Origin: Peptostreptococcus russellii
Lineage (GTDB): Bacteria > Bacillota > Clostridia > Peptostreptococcales > Peptostreptococcaceae
Length of the DNA stretch: 64,000 bases
Direction of reading: 5' to 3'
NCBI RefSeq assembly: GCF_900110295.1
Contig: NZ_FODF01000006.1
Span: forward strand, 62,001 to 126,000
Shown here: positions 1 through 9,468 of the stretch, piece by piece
How the letters are laid out: the number at the start of each line of letters is the position of its first letter
Numbering within the stretch: the first letter of the stretch is position 1
Notes under the pieces: generated by a model
What the model was told of the DNA's origin: nothing
The model's database searches: none
Seen by the model: only the letters and a program-made list of their open reading frames with translations
Made by a program: the position numbers and the translations under genes

Positions 1-125
1 AATTAAAAAAGGCTGTAAAGGAATTTAAGGGAACTGTTTTATTAGTAAGTCATGAACCAGAATTCTATATGGATATAGTAGATGATGTATGGAATATAGA
101 AGATTTTACAACAAAAATAGTTTAA
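1..125 (+). CDS. ABC-F type ATP-binding protein, C-terminal end (partial)
   Basis: Only the last 40 codons are in the window, read from base 3 to the TAA at 123-125. The peptide contains LLVSHEPEFY, which is the end of the second nucleotide-binding domain of ABC-F proteins (Walker B follow-on and H-loop: VSH). ABC-F proteins are soluble twin-ATPase proteins that act on ribosomes rather than in transport; some protect against antibiotics. The end is short, without the C-terminal coiled-coil tail seen in Uup-type members. A hairpin terminator follows at 191-231. The rest of the gene lies before the window, so subfamily and any resistance role cannot be judged. Confidence 0.7.
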   Translation, partial: LKKAVKEFKGTVLLVSHEPEFYMDIVDDVWNIEDFTTKIV

Positions 126-190
126 AAATACATTTAGTAAAAATTTAGAAATAAAGCTAGTAGAATTAAAATTTAATATATAAAATTAAA

Positions 191-231
191 CCCGAAGATT
201 ATATTATGAAATCATAAACTCTATCTTCGGG
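191..231. terminator. Bidirectional hairpin terminator
   Basis: CCCGAAGAT (191-199) pairs with ATCTTCGGG (223-231). T-rich sequence follows on both strands, so it can end the ABC-F gene on + and the hydrogenase gene on -. Confidence 0.8.
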
Positions 232-284
232 TATTTATTATAATAAAAAATTACTCAAACAATTTACCTATTAAATTTAAAATA

Positions 285-1832
285 TTATTTTTCTATTGAC
301 CAGTCATCAAACCAAGTTGAGTCTAGTGTAGATAATTCTTCTGCAAATTTACTCTCATTTGCAATTTTTAACTCTGCATTCTTCTTATAAAGATTAACAG
401 TAGCTGTACTCTTATTTACAGGTTGAATAGTTCCTGTACCGGCAACACATCCACCAGGACACGCCATACCTTCAAGAAGATATCCATTTCTCTTTCCTGC
501 CTTAGCAAGTAAAAGCATATTTCTACATTCTTTAAGACCGTCTGCCTTGTCTATTTTTACTTCCACATCCGGATTAGTCTTCTTAATTATATCTGCTACT
601 GCACTTGCAACTCCACCTGAAACGGCAAATCCTCTACCAGCACCAGTACCCTGATTTACTTCTTCGCTTTCTTCTATATTCTCAAGATCTATATTCTTAG
701 CTTGGAACATTCCCATTACTTCTTCAAAAGTAAGAACATAGTCAACATGGCTCTTTACTGATTTTCTGGTAGCTTCAAGCTTTTTAGAAACACAAGGACC
801 TATAAATACAACTTTTGCATCTTCGTGTCTTTGCTTTATCCATCTAGCAGTGAAAACCATAGGTGTCATAGCCATAGATATATTGTCTTTGAACTCTGGG
901 AAAAGTTTTTTAGCCATTACAGACCAAGCGGGGCAACATGATGTAGCCATGAAATCTAGTTTATCTGGAACTTTAGACATAAAGTCTTCAGCTTCTTCTA
1001 TTGTACAAAGGTCTGCTCCTATTGCAACTTCTACAACATCATAGAAACCTAATTCTAGTAATGCACTTTTTAGTTTTTCAGGAGTAACCTTAGGTCCGAA
1101 CTGACCAGCAAAGGCAGGAGCAACTTCTGCTATTACTTTTTCACCAGACTTTATCGCTTCAATAAGCTGGAATATTTGAGTCTTATCGGCAATTGCACCG
1201 AATGGGCAAGATGATATGCAAACACCACAAGAAACGCACTTATCATAATCTATAGTAGCTCTTCCAAGCTCATCTGATGATATGGCATTCATTCCACATG
1301 AAGCTGCGCAAGGTCTTTCTAACTTTGCTATAGCACCGTATGGACAGGCATTTTTACATCTTCCGCACTTTATACATTTGTCTTGGTCTATAAAAGATTT
1401 TCCATTTATTATAGATATAGCATTTTTTGGACAAACTTCAACACAAGGTCTTGCAAGACAACCTCTACATAAATCTGTAGACTTGTACATATTATCGGGA
1501 CATGAGTTACATGCAAATTTGATGATATTTACAAATGGAGCCTTATAGATGGTATTCTTTATAGTATCCTTATCTATACCGGCAGAAAGTGGAGCATGTT
1601 CATTAATTTTTCTAAGAGGCATACCCATAGCAAGTCTGACTCTTTCACCAACAATAGCTCTTTCAAGGAAGATACTATCTCTAAGAGTAGCAACTTCACC
1701 TGGCATAATTGTATATGGTATCTCTTCTAACTTATTGTAATCATCGCTTCCTTCATATGCAAATTTAGCAACTTCAGTAAACACTTCACGACGAACTTTC
1801 GCAATTTCAGTAAAAATTCCTTTAAAGCTCAT
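285..1832 (-). CDS. Monomeric [FeFe] hydrogenase with N-terminal ferredoxin-like clusters
   Basis: 515 residues. Catalyses reversible proton reduction to H2, in fermenters usually to dispose of electrons from reduced ferredoxin. Residues about 105-215 hold a CNSCPDN segment, a Cys-rich CRGC..CVEVCP segment and two CxxCxxCxxxCP 4Fe-4S motifs. The H-cluster domain shows its three signatures: TSCCPAWS (about 297), GPCVSKKLEA (about 343) and MACPGGCVAGTG (about 455). The second signature has Gly-Pro-Cys where classical enzymes have Met-Pro-Cys, and the first has Ala after Pro; this resembles the less-studied subgroup of clostridial monomeric hydrogenases rather than the CpI type (inference). There is no N-terminal 2Fe-2S domain. 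A good SD (GGGAGG) precedes the ATG. No maturation genes are adjacent. The fermentation role is inferred. Confidence 0.9.
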   Translation of the reverse strand: MSFKGIFTEIAKVRREVFTEVAKFAYEGSDDYNKLEEIPYTIMPGEVATLRDSIFLERAIVGERVRLAMGMPLRKINEHAPLSAGIDKDTIKNTIYKAPFVNIIKFACNSCPDNMYKSTDLCRGCLARPCVEVCPKNAISIINGKSFIDQDKCIKCGRCKNACPYGAIAKLERPCAASCGMNAISSDELGRATIDYDKCVSCGVCISSCPFGAIADKTQIFQLIEAIKSGEKVIAEVAPAFAGQFGPKVTPEKLKSALLELGFYDVVEVAIGADLCTIEEAEDFMSKVPDKLDFMATSCCPAWSVMAKKLFPEFKDNISMAMTPMVFTARWIKQRHEDAKVVFIGPCVSKKLEATRKSVKSHVDYVLTFEEVMGMFQAKNIDLENIEESEEVNQGTGAGRGFAVSGGVASAVADIIKKTNPDVEVKIDKADGLKECRNMLLLAKAGKRNGYLLEGMACPGGCVAGTGTIQPVNKSTATVNLYKKNAELKIANESKFAEELSTLDSTWFDDWSIEK

Positions 1833-1853
1833 TATATTTCCTCCCTTTATTTA

Positions 1854-1898
1854 ACAATAACCATATTTATTCATTTACAATAACCGTATTTTAGTATA
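1854..1898 (-). promoter_or_regulatory. Tandem 9-bp repeats upstream of the hydrogenase gene
   Basis: ACAATAACC occurs twice on the + strand, at 1854-1862 and 1877-1885, with a 23-bp period (about two helical turns). Read on -, the repeat is GGTTATTGT. A TATACT-like -10 (reverse complement of 1893-1898) would place transcription start next to the repeats. The copy nearest the gene runs into a TTGTTAA sequence, which is a Rex-like half site. Seen directly; an operator role is inferred. Confidence 0.4.
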
Positions 1899-2509
1899 TC
1901 ACAGAAAAAGTATAAAATAAATAATAAAAATAGGTTTTTTTAAATAAAAAAGAGTAAAACTTAATGAAAATACGAATAAAAACGGGAAAACGATGATACA
2001 AATAAAAAAATACTTCAAAAATAATTAATTTAATAAGTTTTAGTGCTAAAAATATCCCAAAAACAATGGAAAAAATGTTTTCCGAATCCTAATATAATAA
2101 AAGATAATTTAGTAAAATACTTATTTTTATCCAAAATTATGGCAGCTATATATATATTGTAAAGATGTGTTAAAAAACATACTAAAAATTACTTTAAAAA
2201 AATAATATTGGGCAAAATAATAATTTGTTAAGAAAATAAAACATACAATAAAAATCAATATTTAAGTCGTGTATTATAGTTTTTTTTAATAGATGGATTT
2301 ATAGAAATTGATAAGATATTGGACAGAAAAAAAATACTTCTTGAAAAGTAATTAATTTAATAAAATAAAAAACACTTTGTTTTATTAGCGATAAAACTTT
2401 CACTGCTAGTGTTTTTAAAAACAAAGTCGTCTAAAATTAAAAATAAAAACTAATATGACTTAAAATCTTAAGTCAAGAAATAAAAAAATGATTGATAAAA
2501 AAGTATTAA
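1899..2509. other. Gene-free AT-rich spacer
   Basis: No open frame with an SD was found on either strand. It holds two imperfect copies of a TACTTC...TAATTAATTTAATAA block (from 2011 and 2335) and a possible hairpin built on AAAAACACT/AGTGTTTTT around 2370-2420. No gene or known RNA was recognised. Confidence 0.5.
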
Positions 2510-2539
2510 TTGAAATAATACCTCATATAGGTATATAAT
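2510..2539 (+). promoter_or_regulatory. Promoter of the nucleoside hydrolase gene
   Basis: TTGAAA (2510-2515), 18-bp spacer, TATAAT (2534-2539). The gene starts about 95 bp downstream. Confidence 0.6.
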
Positions 2540-2556
2540 CAATAATTGTAGAGTAA

Positions 2557-2598
2557 CTATTCTTTATATAAATAATTAATCTATATATTAAAGAATAG
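2557..2598 (+). promoter_or_regulatory. Inverted repeat in the 5' leader of the nucleoside hydrolase gene
   Basis: CTATTCTTTA (2557-2566) and TAAAGAATAG (2589-2598) form 10-bp perfect arms around a 22-nt centre, between the promoter and the SD. It could be an operator or an RNA hairpin; no T-run follows, so it is not a terminator. Confidence 0.45.
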
Positions 2599-2634
2599 AA
2601 ATAAAAAAATGTTATTTAATCGGGAAGGTGGAAA

Positions 2635-3636
2635 ATGAAAAAAGTAATTTACGATTGTGATAATACAATGGGGATTTCCAATAGAGATATAGATGATGGT
2701 TTAGCCTTATTGTACCTTATAAACAATCCTGAAGTAGAATTATTAGGAGTAACTTGTACATACGGAAATGATAATATAGATTATGTTTACAATCAGACTA
2801 TAGAACTAATGAAAGAAATTAATTGTGATATACCAGTATATAAAGGTAGAGGTGGATATAAGATGAAAGACTATTATGCTGGTGTATATATTAATGAAAC
2901 AAGTAAGAATATTGAAGATGTAAAGAAAAACGAAGCAGCCCAGTTTATTGTTTCTATGGTACACAAGTATCCAGAAGAATTGAGCATTATAGCTACAGGC
3001 TCTATGCAGAATCTATATGATGCAAGTATAATAGATCAGAGTATAATTGCTAATATTAAAGAAATCGTTCTTATGGGTGGTATTACAAAACCACTAAAGG
3101 TAGGCAATAAGATAATGAATGAGCTAAACTTCTCAGTATGTCCAGAAGGGGCATTTACTGTTTTAAACAAGGCTACGAAGTTATCTGTACTTACTGGCAA
3201 TAACTGTATGGACGTTGAATTTACAGGTGATGAATTTAGAGCACTTAAAAAAAGATTTGAAGAAGAAGGACACAAGCTTAAAAATGAATTTGTAATTAGA
3301 AAAATTGAAAAATGGATGAATGAATTTAAAGATGAATATGGATGTGACTCCATAGTGCTATGGGATGTTATTGCTGCAATCTATCTGACTAATCCAGAAC
3401 TATTTGATGATAGATTTGTAACTATAAGATCTAAGCTAGACGACTTTAGTATAGGATATATAAACACAATAAGAGATTATACGGAAAATGTTACTTTATC
3501 TAGGGAAGATGTTTTCAAAATAGTAGATAGATACAAGGATGTTGAATTAAATATTGGAAGAAATGTTATTAATCTTCCAACGGTCAAATCGTCAGAAGAA
3601 GTAAATAAAAAAATGATAGAAATTGTCCATGGATAA
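2635..3636 (+). CDS. Nucleoside hydrolase (inosine/uridine-preferring family), divergent
   Basis: 333 residues. The family cleaves the N-glycosidic bond of nucleosides to ribose and base, in salvage in the cytoplasm. The fold is recognisable from the N-terminal metal-binding Asp cluster, the TGSMQNL and IVLMGG segments and NELNFSVCPEGA (family form NxxxDPEAA). The Asp cluster is stretched: DCDN is separated from DIDD by about ten residues, against three in the classical DxDxxxDD. The usual catalytic HDPLA segment near the C-terminus reads LWDVIAA, so the His is Trp. Substrate is therefore uncertain; it belongs to a variant subgroup. SD GGAAGG precedes ATG. It is a single-gene unit with its own promoter. 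Confidence 0.8.
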   Translation: MKKVIYDCDNTMGISNRDIDDGLALLYLINNPEVELLGVTCTYGNDNIDYVYNQTIELMKEINCDIPVYKGRGGYKMKDYYAGVYINETSKNIEDVKKNEAAQFIVSMVHKYPEELSIIATGSMQNLYDASIIDQSIIANIKEIVLMGGITKPLKVGNKIMNELNFSVCPEGAFTVLNKATKLSVLTGNNCMDVEFTGDEFRALKKRFEEEGHKLKNEFVIRKIEKWMNEFKDEYGCDSIVLWDVIAAIYLTNPELFDDRFVTIRSKLDDFSIGYINTIRDYTENVTLSREDVFKIVDRYKDVELNIGRNVINLPTVKSSEEVNKKMIEIVHG

Positions 3637-3763
3637 AAGCATAAATTTATTTCAATCCATAAAGTAAAAATCTAGACTTTAACTAGTTTCTTGGAGTATT
3701 AAAATCAAATATATGATTTTTATTAAAATAGTTCCTTAAAGTATAAATAATTATAGGAATTTC

Positions 3764-3792
3764 TTGCAATTAGAAGCTTTTTATTATATAAT
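3764..3792 (+). promoter_or_regulatory. Promoter of the T-box/valS transcript
   Basis: TTGCAA (3764-3769), 17-bp spacer, TATAAT (3787-3792). Transcription would start near 3799, just before the T-box stem I region. Confidence 0.65.
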
Positions 3793-3798
3793 TTATAC

Positions 3799-4042
3799 GA
3801 TATATAGTTTATATACAAACTTTGATGAAGAGGAGTAGCAGGGTAGTGGTTCAAAGAGAGAAAATCATTGCTGGGAGATTTTTAATTAACGCGCTGTGAA
3901 GTAGCTTCGGAGTTTATTGTATGAAGTTTTATGTGTAGTACAATACGGATAGTCCCGTTAAAGACTTTGAGAGCCGAAATATTTTCGGAATTAAGGTGGT
4001 AACGCGAGCTTTTCGTCCTTTAGGATGAAAGGCTCTTTTTTA
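3799..4042 (+). ncRNA. T-box leader, valine-specific, controlling valS
   Basis: The conserved T-box core AAGGTGGTAACGCGAG is at 3993-4008, followed by the terminator arm (stem 4006-4034, then a T-run). Stem I carries the AGAGAG...GCTGGGAGA apical region (3855-3880). The specifier loop appears as GTGAA-GTA-GCTTCGGAG; GTA (3901-3903) is a Val codon, matching the downstream gene. Uncharged tRNA-Val should stabilise the antiterminator and allow valS transcription. T-box identity is clear; the specifier assignment is inferred by alignment with known leaders. Confidence 0.93.
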
Positions 4043-4076
4043 TTACAAAGAACAGTATTTTAAGAAGGAGGAAATT

Positions 4077-6731
4077 ATGGACAAAAATTTACCCAAAAAT
4101 TATGATCCTAAGGATTTTGAAGAAAGATTATATCAAGAATGGCAAGACAATGGATGTTTCAAGTCTGAAATAAACAAGGACAAAGAATCATTTACAATAG
4201 TTATGCCACCACCAAATATTACAGGACAGCTTCATATGGGGCATGCTCTTGATGATACACTACAGGATATACTTATAAGATGGAAAAGAATGGACGGATT
4301 CGAAGCTCTTTGGATACCGGGAACTGACCATGCATCTATTGCAACAGAAGTAAAGGTTGTAAATAGAATAAAAGAGGAAACTGGAAAGAGTAAGTATGAA
4401 GTAGGAAGAGAAGAATTTTTAAGACGTGCTTGGGAATGGAAAGATGAGTTCGGCGGAAAGATAGTAAATCAGGTTAAGAAGCTAGGTGCTTCATGTGACT
4501 GGGATAAGGAAAGATTTACTATGGATGAAGGTTGCAACAAAGCAGTTACTAAGTTCTTTATAAAACTTTATGAAGAAGGTCATATATACAGAGGAAATAG
4601 AATTATCAACTGGTGTCCAGATTGTAAGACTACACTATCAGATGCTGAAGTTGAACATGAAGATCAGGAAGGTAGCTTCTGGCATATAAAATATCCAATT
4701 AAGGATAGCGATGAATTCTTAGAAATTGCAACTACAAGACCGGAAACAATGCTAGGAGATACAGGAATAGCAGTTCATCCAGAAGATGAAAGATATACTC
4801 ATCTTGTAGGAAAAACAGCAATACTTCCATTAGTTGGAAGAGAGTTAATAATAGTAGCAGATGAATATGTTGATAAGGAATTTGGTACAGGTGCAGTTAA
4901 GATGACTCCAGCCCATGACCCTAATGACTTTGAGGTAGGAAAGAGACATAATCTTGAAGAAATCAATGTTATGAATGATGATGCTACAATGAATGAACTT
5001 GCTGGTAAATATCAGGGAATGGATAGATACGAATGTAGAAAAGAAATAGTTAAGGATCTTGACGAAGCTGGATACCTTATAAAAATAAAGAAGCATGATC
5101 ATGCTGTTGGTACTTGCTATAGATGTCATACTGTAATAGAACCAAGACTATCACTTCAGTGGTTCGTAGATATGCAAGAGTTAGCAAAGCCAGCTATAAA
5201 AGTGTTAAAGGATGGAGAATTGGGATTTGTTCCTGAAAAATTCGATAAGACTTACCTTCAGTGGCTTGAAAATATTAGAGACTGGTGTATATCAAGACAG
5301 TTGTGGTGGGGACATCAGATACCTGCATACTATTGTCAGGAATGTGGAGAAGTTATAGTAGCTGAAACGTCTCCTCAAAAGTGTCCTAAGTGTGGATGTT
5401 CAGATATCAAGCAGGACGAAGATGTTCTTGATACTTGGTTCTCATCAGGACTTTGGCCTTTTGAAACATTAGGATGGCCTGAAAAGACAGAAGAACTAGA
5501 CTATTATTATCCAACAAGCGTTCTTGTAACAGGATATGATATTATATTCTTCTGGATTGTAAGAATGGTATTTAGTGCAATGTTCTGTATGAATGAAAAA
5601 CCATTTAGCCATGTACTTGTTCACGGTCTAGTAAGAGATTCTCAGGGTAGAAAGATGTCTAAATCACTAGGAAATGGTATTGATCCACTAGAAGTAATCG
5701 ACCAGTATGGTGCTGATGCCCTTAGATTTACTCTAGCTACAGGAAATTCACCAGGAAATGATATGAGATTCTACACAGAGAGAGTTGAATTTGCTCGTAA
5801 CTTCAACAATAAGTTATGGAATGCATCTAGATTTGTGTTTATGAACCTTGAAGATGACTCACTTCTTGAAAATCTTACAAGAGAAGCAGTAGAAGAAAAC
5901 TTCACTCTTGCAGACAAGTGGATAATTTCAAGAGCCAACAAGATAGTTGAAGAAGTTGGAATAAATATGGAAAAATTTGAGCTTGGAATGGCTCTTCAGA
6001 AGGCTTATGACTTTACTTGGTCAGAATACTGCGACTGGTATATAGAAATGGTTAAGCCTAGACTTTACGGTGAAGATAGAGAAGCAAAGAGAGCAGCTCT
6101 ATATACATTGACATATGTTCTTGAAAATGTATTAAAGCTTCTTCATCCATTTATACCATTTATCACAGAAGAAATATACTCATATCTTCCAACAGTAGAA
6201 GGCTATATTATAAGAGCTGAATATCCTCATTACAAGGAAGAGGATAATATGGAAGTTGAAGAAGAAAAGATGAACCTTATAATGGACGGAATTAGAAATA
6301 TCAGAAATGTAAGAGCTGAAATGAATGTTCCACCATCTAAGAAGGCTAAGACAATACTTGTACCTTCAGCTGAAAAGCTTGCAGCAATGGAAGATGGAAA
6401 AGACTACTTCAAGTCACTTGCTTCAGCTTCAGATGTTGAAATAAAGGAAAATACAGAAGGAATACCTGAAGATGCAGTATCAGTAGTTATAGAAGGAGTT
6501 GAAATATTTATCCCTCTTGATGAGCTTGTAGACTTTGAAAAGGAAAAGGAAAGACTTAACAAAGAAAAGAAAAAGGCACTTTCTGAAATAAAGAGAGTAG
6601 AAGGAAAGCTTAACAATCCAGGCTTTGTAAATAAGGCTCCAGAAAAATTAGTAGAAGAAGAAAAAGCAAAGAAAGAAAAATATGAAGAAATGTTAAAGTC
6701 TATCGAAGAAAGACTTGCAAAGTTTCAGTAA
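4077..6731 (+). CDS. valS: Valyl-tRNA synthetase
   Basis: 884 residues, the normal length for a bacterial class Ia ValRS. Charges tRNA-Val with valine in the cytoplasm. The HIGH motif appears as HMGH (about residue 55) after [10 protein letters not shown] Zn-ribbon-like CQECG..CPKCG lies near residue 425. The KMSKS motif (KMSKSLGNG) is at about 525. The CP1 editing domain is present ([12 protein letters not shown]). The last 65 residues are a Lys/Glu-rich coiled coil, typical of the tRNA-binding arm. SD AAGGAGG precedes the ATG. In many Firmicutes folC follows valS directly; here folC is 5.8 kb further on. Confidence 0.97.
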   Translation: MDKNLPKNYDPKDFEERLYQEWQDNGCFKSEINKDKESFTIVMPPPNITGQLHMGHALDDTLQDILIRWKRMDGFEALWIPGTDHASIATEVKVVNRIKEETGKSKYEVGREEFLRRAWEWKDEFGGKIVNQVKKLGASCDWDKERFTMDEGCNKAVTKFFIKLYEEGHIYRGNRIINWCPDCKTTLSDAEVEHEDQEGSFWHIKYPIKDSDEFLEIATTRPETMLGDTGIAVHPEDERYTHLVGKTAILPLVGRELIIVADEYVDKEFGTGAVKMTPAHDPNDFEVGKRHNLEEINVMNDDATMNELAGKYQGMDRYECRKEIVKDLDEAGYLIKIKKHDHAVGTCYRCHTVIEPRLSLQWFVDMQELAKPAIKVLKDGELGFVPEKFDKTYLQWLENIRDWCISRQLWWGHQIPAYYCQECGEVIVAETSPQKCPKCGCSDIKQDEDVLDTWFSSGLWPFETLGWPEKTEELDYYYPTSVLVTGYDIIFFWIVRMVFSAMFCMNEKPFSHVLVHGLVRDSQGRKMSKSLGNGIDPLEVIDQYGADALRFTLATGNSPGNDMRFYTERVEFARNFNNKLWNASRFVFMNLEDDSLLENLTREAVEENFTLADKWIISRANKIVEEVGINMEKFELGMALQKAYDFTWSEYCDWYIEMVKPRLYGEDREAKRAALYTLTYVLENVLKLLHPFIPFITEEIYSYLPTVEGYIIRAEYPHYKEEDNMEVEEEKMNLIMDGIRNIRNVRAEMNVPPSKKAKTILVPSAEKLAAMEDGKDYFKSLASASDVEIKENTEGIPEDAVSVVIEGVEIFIPLDELVDFEKEKERLNKEKKKALSEIKRVEGKLNNPGFVNKAPEKLVEEEKAKKEKYEEMLKSIEERLAKFQ

Positions 6732-6746
6732 ATAGATAATAATAAA

Positions 6747-6770
6747 AGTGGTGATATTTTTATCACCACT
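6747..6770 (+). terminator. valS terminator
   Basis: Ten-bp stem AGTGGTGATA/TATCACCACT with a 4-nt loop, followed by TTTTATAT. It covers the upstream GTG (6748) of the next open frame, which helps exclude that codon as a start. Confidence 0.88.
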
Positions 6771-6804
6771 TTTTATATATAAAAATAGAGAAGAGGTGAA
6801 GTAT

Positions 6805-8088
6805 TTGCTAGAAAGAATAAGGTTGAGATATCAGAAAAATATTATATGGCTATATCCCTTGAAATATATATTGATAGCCTGTTTAATATCATTTTTAGTA
6901 ATATCGGTGGATTATAAATATACGTCAATTCATCAATATATACCAAAGTTTTTAATGACAAATAAATCTTTAGCTCAGACTATTTTGTCATCCTTGGTTT
7001 CTGCAATAATTACAATTACAACATTTACATTTTCTACAACTATGGTTGTACTTACAATGTATTCATCGCAGTTTTCACCGAGGGTAGTTCAGAATTTTTT
7101 ATCTGAAAAGATGACATTAAAAGTTTTGGGCATATTTATGGGTGGATTTTTTTATTTTATAACTTCACTTCTCTTTATAAAGGGAGTAGAAAATAGCGAT
7201 ACCTTTATATCAGCAACGGTAGGAGTAATATATGCAGTTGTGTGCTTGATATACTTTGCTCTATTTATATTTAAGGTATCAGCCTCTATTCAGGCAAATA
7301 ATTTAATTGAAGAATTATATAAAGAAGCCGGCGACTCAATAAAAAGAGCAGTAGACTCTCACCATGAATTTGCTTTTAAATGCAATGATTCTAGTATTAT
7401 TGGAAAGAATAGAAAAAACTTTTTTAGTATAGCTTCAAATAAAAATGGATATATTCAAAGTATTGACTACATGGCAATTATGAAGTCAGTAAATTATAGT
7501 AATACTAGTATAAAGCTTGAGATCAGAAATGGTGATTTCATTGTGTTAGGTCAACCTTTGTTGGATATATATACAGACTCAGAGATATCATCAGAGGACA
7601 TAAGAGATATATCTAACAAAATAAATGATTATATACTAGTAGATAATTCAAGAAATATAAGTTATGACTATATGTATGCAATTGAAAAAATAGTAGACAT
7701 AAGCCTGAGAGCTATTTCTCCTGGAATAAATGATCCAAATACGGCTATACAGTGTATAAATATTCTAGGAATACTTCTTTCTATGATGTCCAAAGAAAGT
7801 TCAAATGCTTGTAGAATGTCACTAGATGAAGAAAATATAGAAATAATATATCAGTATTTCGATTTTAAAAACGATATTTATAAAACTTTTTATCAGATTG
7901 TAATATATGGGGGTCAAGATATATCTGTGGTTATGGCTATAATAAAGGCACTAAAAAATATATCCTATAATGCAGAAGAAGAAAATATAGAATTGTTAAA
8001 TGAAATAAAAGACTATGTATATGAAAAGACACTCGGAAACTTTAAAAATGAAATGGATAAAGAAAAAATAAAAGAACTAATGCAATAA
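6805..8088 (+). CDS. DUF2254 family membrane protein
   Basis: 427 residues if started at the TTG at 6805, which has the SD GAGGTGAAG 6-12 bases upstream. The open frame extends to a GTG at 6748, but that lies inside the valS terminator hairpin. Four hydrophobic segments lie in the first 160 residues, including a Thr-rich TTMVVLTMYSSQFSPR segment. A long cytoplasmic domain follows with NGYIQSIDYMAI and ISPGINDPNTA, both typical of DUF2254. Function in the family is unknown. A terminator follows at 8093-8112. Confidence 0.85.
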   Translation: MLERIRLRYQKNIIWLYPLKYILIACLISFLVISVDYKYTSIHQYIPKFLMTNKSLAQTILSSLVSAIITITTFTFSTTMVVLTMYSSQFSPRVVQNFLSEKMTLKVLGIFMGGFFYFITSLLFIKGVENSDTFISATVGVIYAVVCLIYFALFIFKVSASIQANNLIEELYKEAGDSIKRAVDSHHEFAFKCNDSSIIGKNRKNFFSIASNKNGYIQSIDYMAIMKSVNYSNTSIKLEIRNGDFIVLGQPLLDIYTDSEISSEDIRDISNKINDYILVDNSRNISYDYMYAIEKIVDISLRAISPGINDPNTAIQCINILGILLSMMSKESSNACRMSLDEENIEIIYQYFDFKNDIYKTFYQIVIYGGQDISVVMAIIKALKNISYNAEEENIELLNEIKDYVYEKTLGNFKNEMDKEKIKELMQ

Positions 8089-8092
8089 ATAG

Positions 8093-8112
8093 AAGCTCCG
8101 AAATCGGGGCTT
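8093..8112 (+). terminator. Terminator after the DUF2254 gene
   Basis: AAGCTCCGA (8093-8101) pairs with TCGGGGCTT (8104-8112) with one G-T pair, followed by TTTGT. Confidence 0.8.
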
Positions 8113-8212
8113 TTTGTATATAAAAATAGAATATTTTATTTAAGTAAAATAGATTAGAAGTTTAATAGTAAAAAAATGGTGTAAATTATAAGAAACTAAA
8201 TGTAATATATAT

Positions 8213-8241
8213 TTGACTTTATGTTATATATATATTATAAT
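8213..8241 (+). promoter_or_regulatory. Promoter of the membrane-protein/XRE operon
   Basis: TTGACT (8213-8218), 17-bp spacer, TATAAT (8236-8241); SD AAGAGGTG before the start at 8267. Confidence 0.75.
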
Positions 8242-8266
8242 AATCTTAAAGAAAGAGGTGCTTTAA

Positions 8267-8821
8267 ATGAATACTCAAGATTTTGATATGGGATTTAGAA
8301 GCGGAGTATATATAGGGATAGTTGTTGCCATAGTAGTCTCTATTATACTTTGGAAAAAAATCAAAAAGAACAAAAAAGGTAAGTCAGTATATTATGATGA
8401 AAGACAAGAAAGAATAAGAGGACAGGCTTTTAGATATGGATTTTATGCAATGATAATTTGGATTGCCGCATCAAGTTTTATAGAATTTTTATTTGAGAGA
8501 ACATTATTCGATAGAGGATCTTTTGCTATGATAACTGTTCTAGTAGGAGTTGGAGTAAATGTTTTTTATTCAATACTTAATGGTTCATATTTTTATGTTA
8601 ATATGAATAAAAGAGGTTATATAATTATGTTGATAGTCTTTACAGCTATAAATCTTTTATCGGCTGTAATGATGATTATGTCTGGTGGTGTAATAGTAGA
8701 CGGAATGCTTACATACAAGTCTATCAACCTACTTGTAACCATACTTTTAGTAGCAGTTCTTCTGGCTATTTATATCAGAGATAAGGCAGAAAAAATGTTG
8801 GAAAAAAGGGATGATGAGTAG
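8267..8821 (+). CDS. Small integral membrane protein paired with an XRE regulator
   Basis: 184 residues. One TM segment at 12-28, a basic loop, the motif YYDERQERIRGQAFRYGF (residues 43-60), then four more hydrophobic segments. The DERQ..RGQAF loop followed by TM segments is typical of a family of unknown function encoded beside small XRE-type repressors in Firmicutes. The stop overlaps the start of the regulator gene by one base, so the two are surely co-transcribed and probably translationally coupled. A two-gene regulator/membrane-sensor unit is plausible but inferred. Confidence 0.65.
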   Translation: MNTQDFDMGFRSGVYIGIVVAIVVSIILWKKIKKNKKGKSVYYDERQERIRGQAFRYGFYAMIIWIAASSFIEFLFERTLFDRGSFAMITVLVGVGVNVFYSILNGSYFYVNMNKRGYIIMLIVFTAINLLSAVMMIMSGGVIVDGMLTYKSINLLVTILLVAVLLAIYIRDKAEKMLEKRDDE

Positions 8822-9012
8822 TGAAAAATCTTAAAATGAAGGCTGCTAGAGCTGAAAAGGATCTATCTCAGAAAGAGTTAGCAGAAATAGTGGGAGTTAC
8901 TAGACAGACTATAAGCGCAATAGAAAAAGGTGATTATAATCCGACCATCAATTTGTGCATAGCAATCTGCAAAGAACTAGGAAAAACACTAGATGAATTA
9001 TTTTGGGAATAA
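8821..9012 (+). CDS. Small XRE-family (Cro/CI type) DNA-binding regulator
   Basis: 63 residues, essentially one helix-turn-helix domain: LSQKELAEIVGVTRQTISAI followed by EKGDYNPTINLC and LGKTLDELFWE. This matches the YozG-like short XRE repressors. GTG start, overlapping the preceding stop by one base. No ligand domain is present, so activity may be modulated by the upstream membrane protein (inference). It likely autoregulates the promoter at 8213-8241. Confidence 0.9.
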   Translation: MKNLKMKAARAEKDLSQKELAEIVGVTRQTISAIEKGDYNPTINLCIAICKELGKTLDELFWE

Positions 9013-9085
9013 AAATATATTTCTGGGGCAGCGATATTCGAAATTGTATATTTGAAAAAATAAAAATAATATAAGAGTATATAGT

Positions 9086-9157
9086 AAAACACATAGAAAT
9101 AGCACTTGCTTAAAGTTTATCTTTAAATAGTTTATGCAATAACACTCTATGTGTTTT
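9086..9157. terminator. Long-loop hairpin terminator, usable on both strands
   Basis: AAAACACATAG (9086-9096) and CTATGTGTTTT (9147-9157) form 11 bp around a 50-nt loop, with TTTTTTC following on +. It closes the XRE operon and faces the remnant on the - strand. Confidence 0.65.
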
Positions 9158-9171
9158 TTCTTTAGTATATT

Positions 9172-9420
9172 TTATCGGTCTTTTGCAAAAGTAGTATTGG
9201 CATTATCATCTGGATCATAAAACTCGCTATCTGAGTTTGTCAGGTATATTAAGGCAACTGTACTAAAAGCTTTCATATTATTATAAATCAATTTAGTTTT
9301 ATCAACAGATGAGATCAAATTATCAGTCAAAGTGATGTATTGACTATCTTTTGTAGTAGATTTTAACTTATTAAGATAACTAGAAATTTCAAATATATTT
9401 ATTTTGATATAGACAAACTG
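9172..9420 (-). pseudogene. Open fragment without a start codon (gene remnant)
   Basis: An open frame of 82 codons runs from 9420 to a TAA at 9172-9174 with natural codon use (…TDNLISSVDKTKL…YNNMKAFSTVALIYL…), but no ATG, GTG or TTG with an SD exists at its 5' end. It begins right at the pepD terminator hairpin. The only Met is 35 codons from the end and has no SD. Most simply it is the 3' end of a gene whose 5' part was deleted. The original product was not recognised. Confidence 0.4.
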
Positions 9421-9444
9421 CTACACAAAATTGTGTAGCAGTTT
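9415..9444 (-). terminator. pepD terminator
   Basis: AAACTGCTACACAA (9415-9428) pairs perfectly with TTGTGTAGCAGTTT (9431-9444), 14 bp with a 2-nt centre. Confidence 0.85.
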
Positions 9445-9468
9445 ATTTATATTATTTAATTTAATAAT

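Noticed and set aside
6748-6804. Upstream GTG start of the DUF2254 gene
   Set aside because: It lies inside the valS terminator stem and has no SD; the TTG at 6805 has a proper SD.
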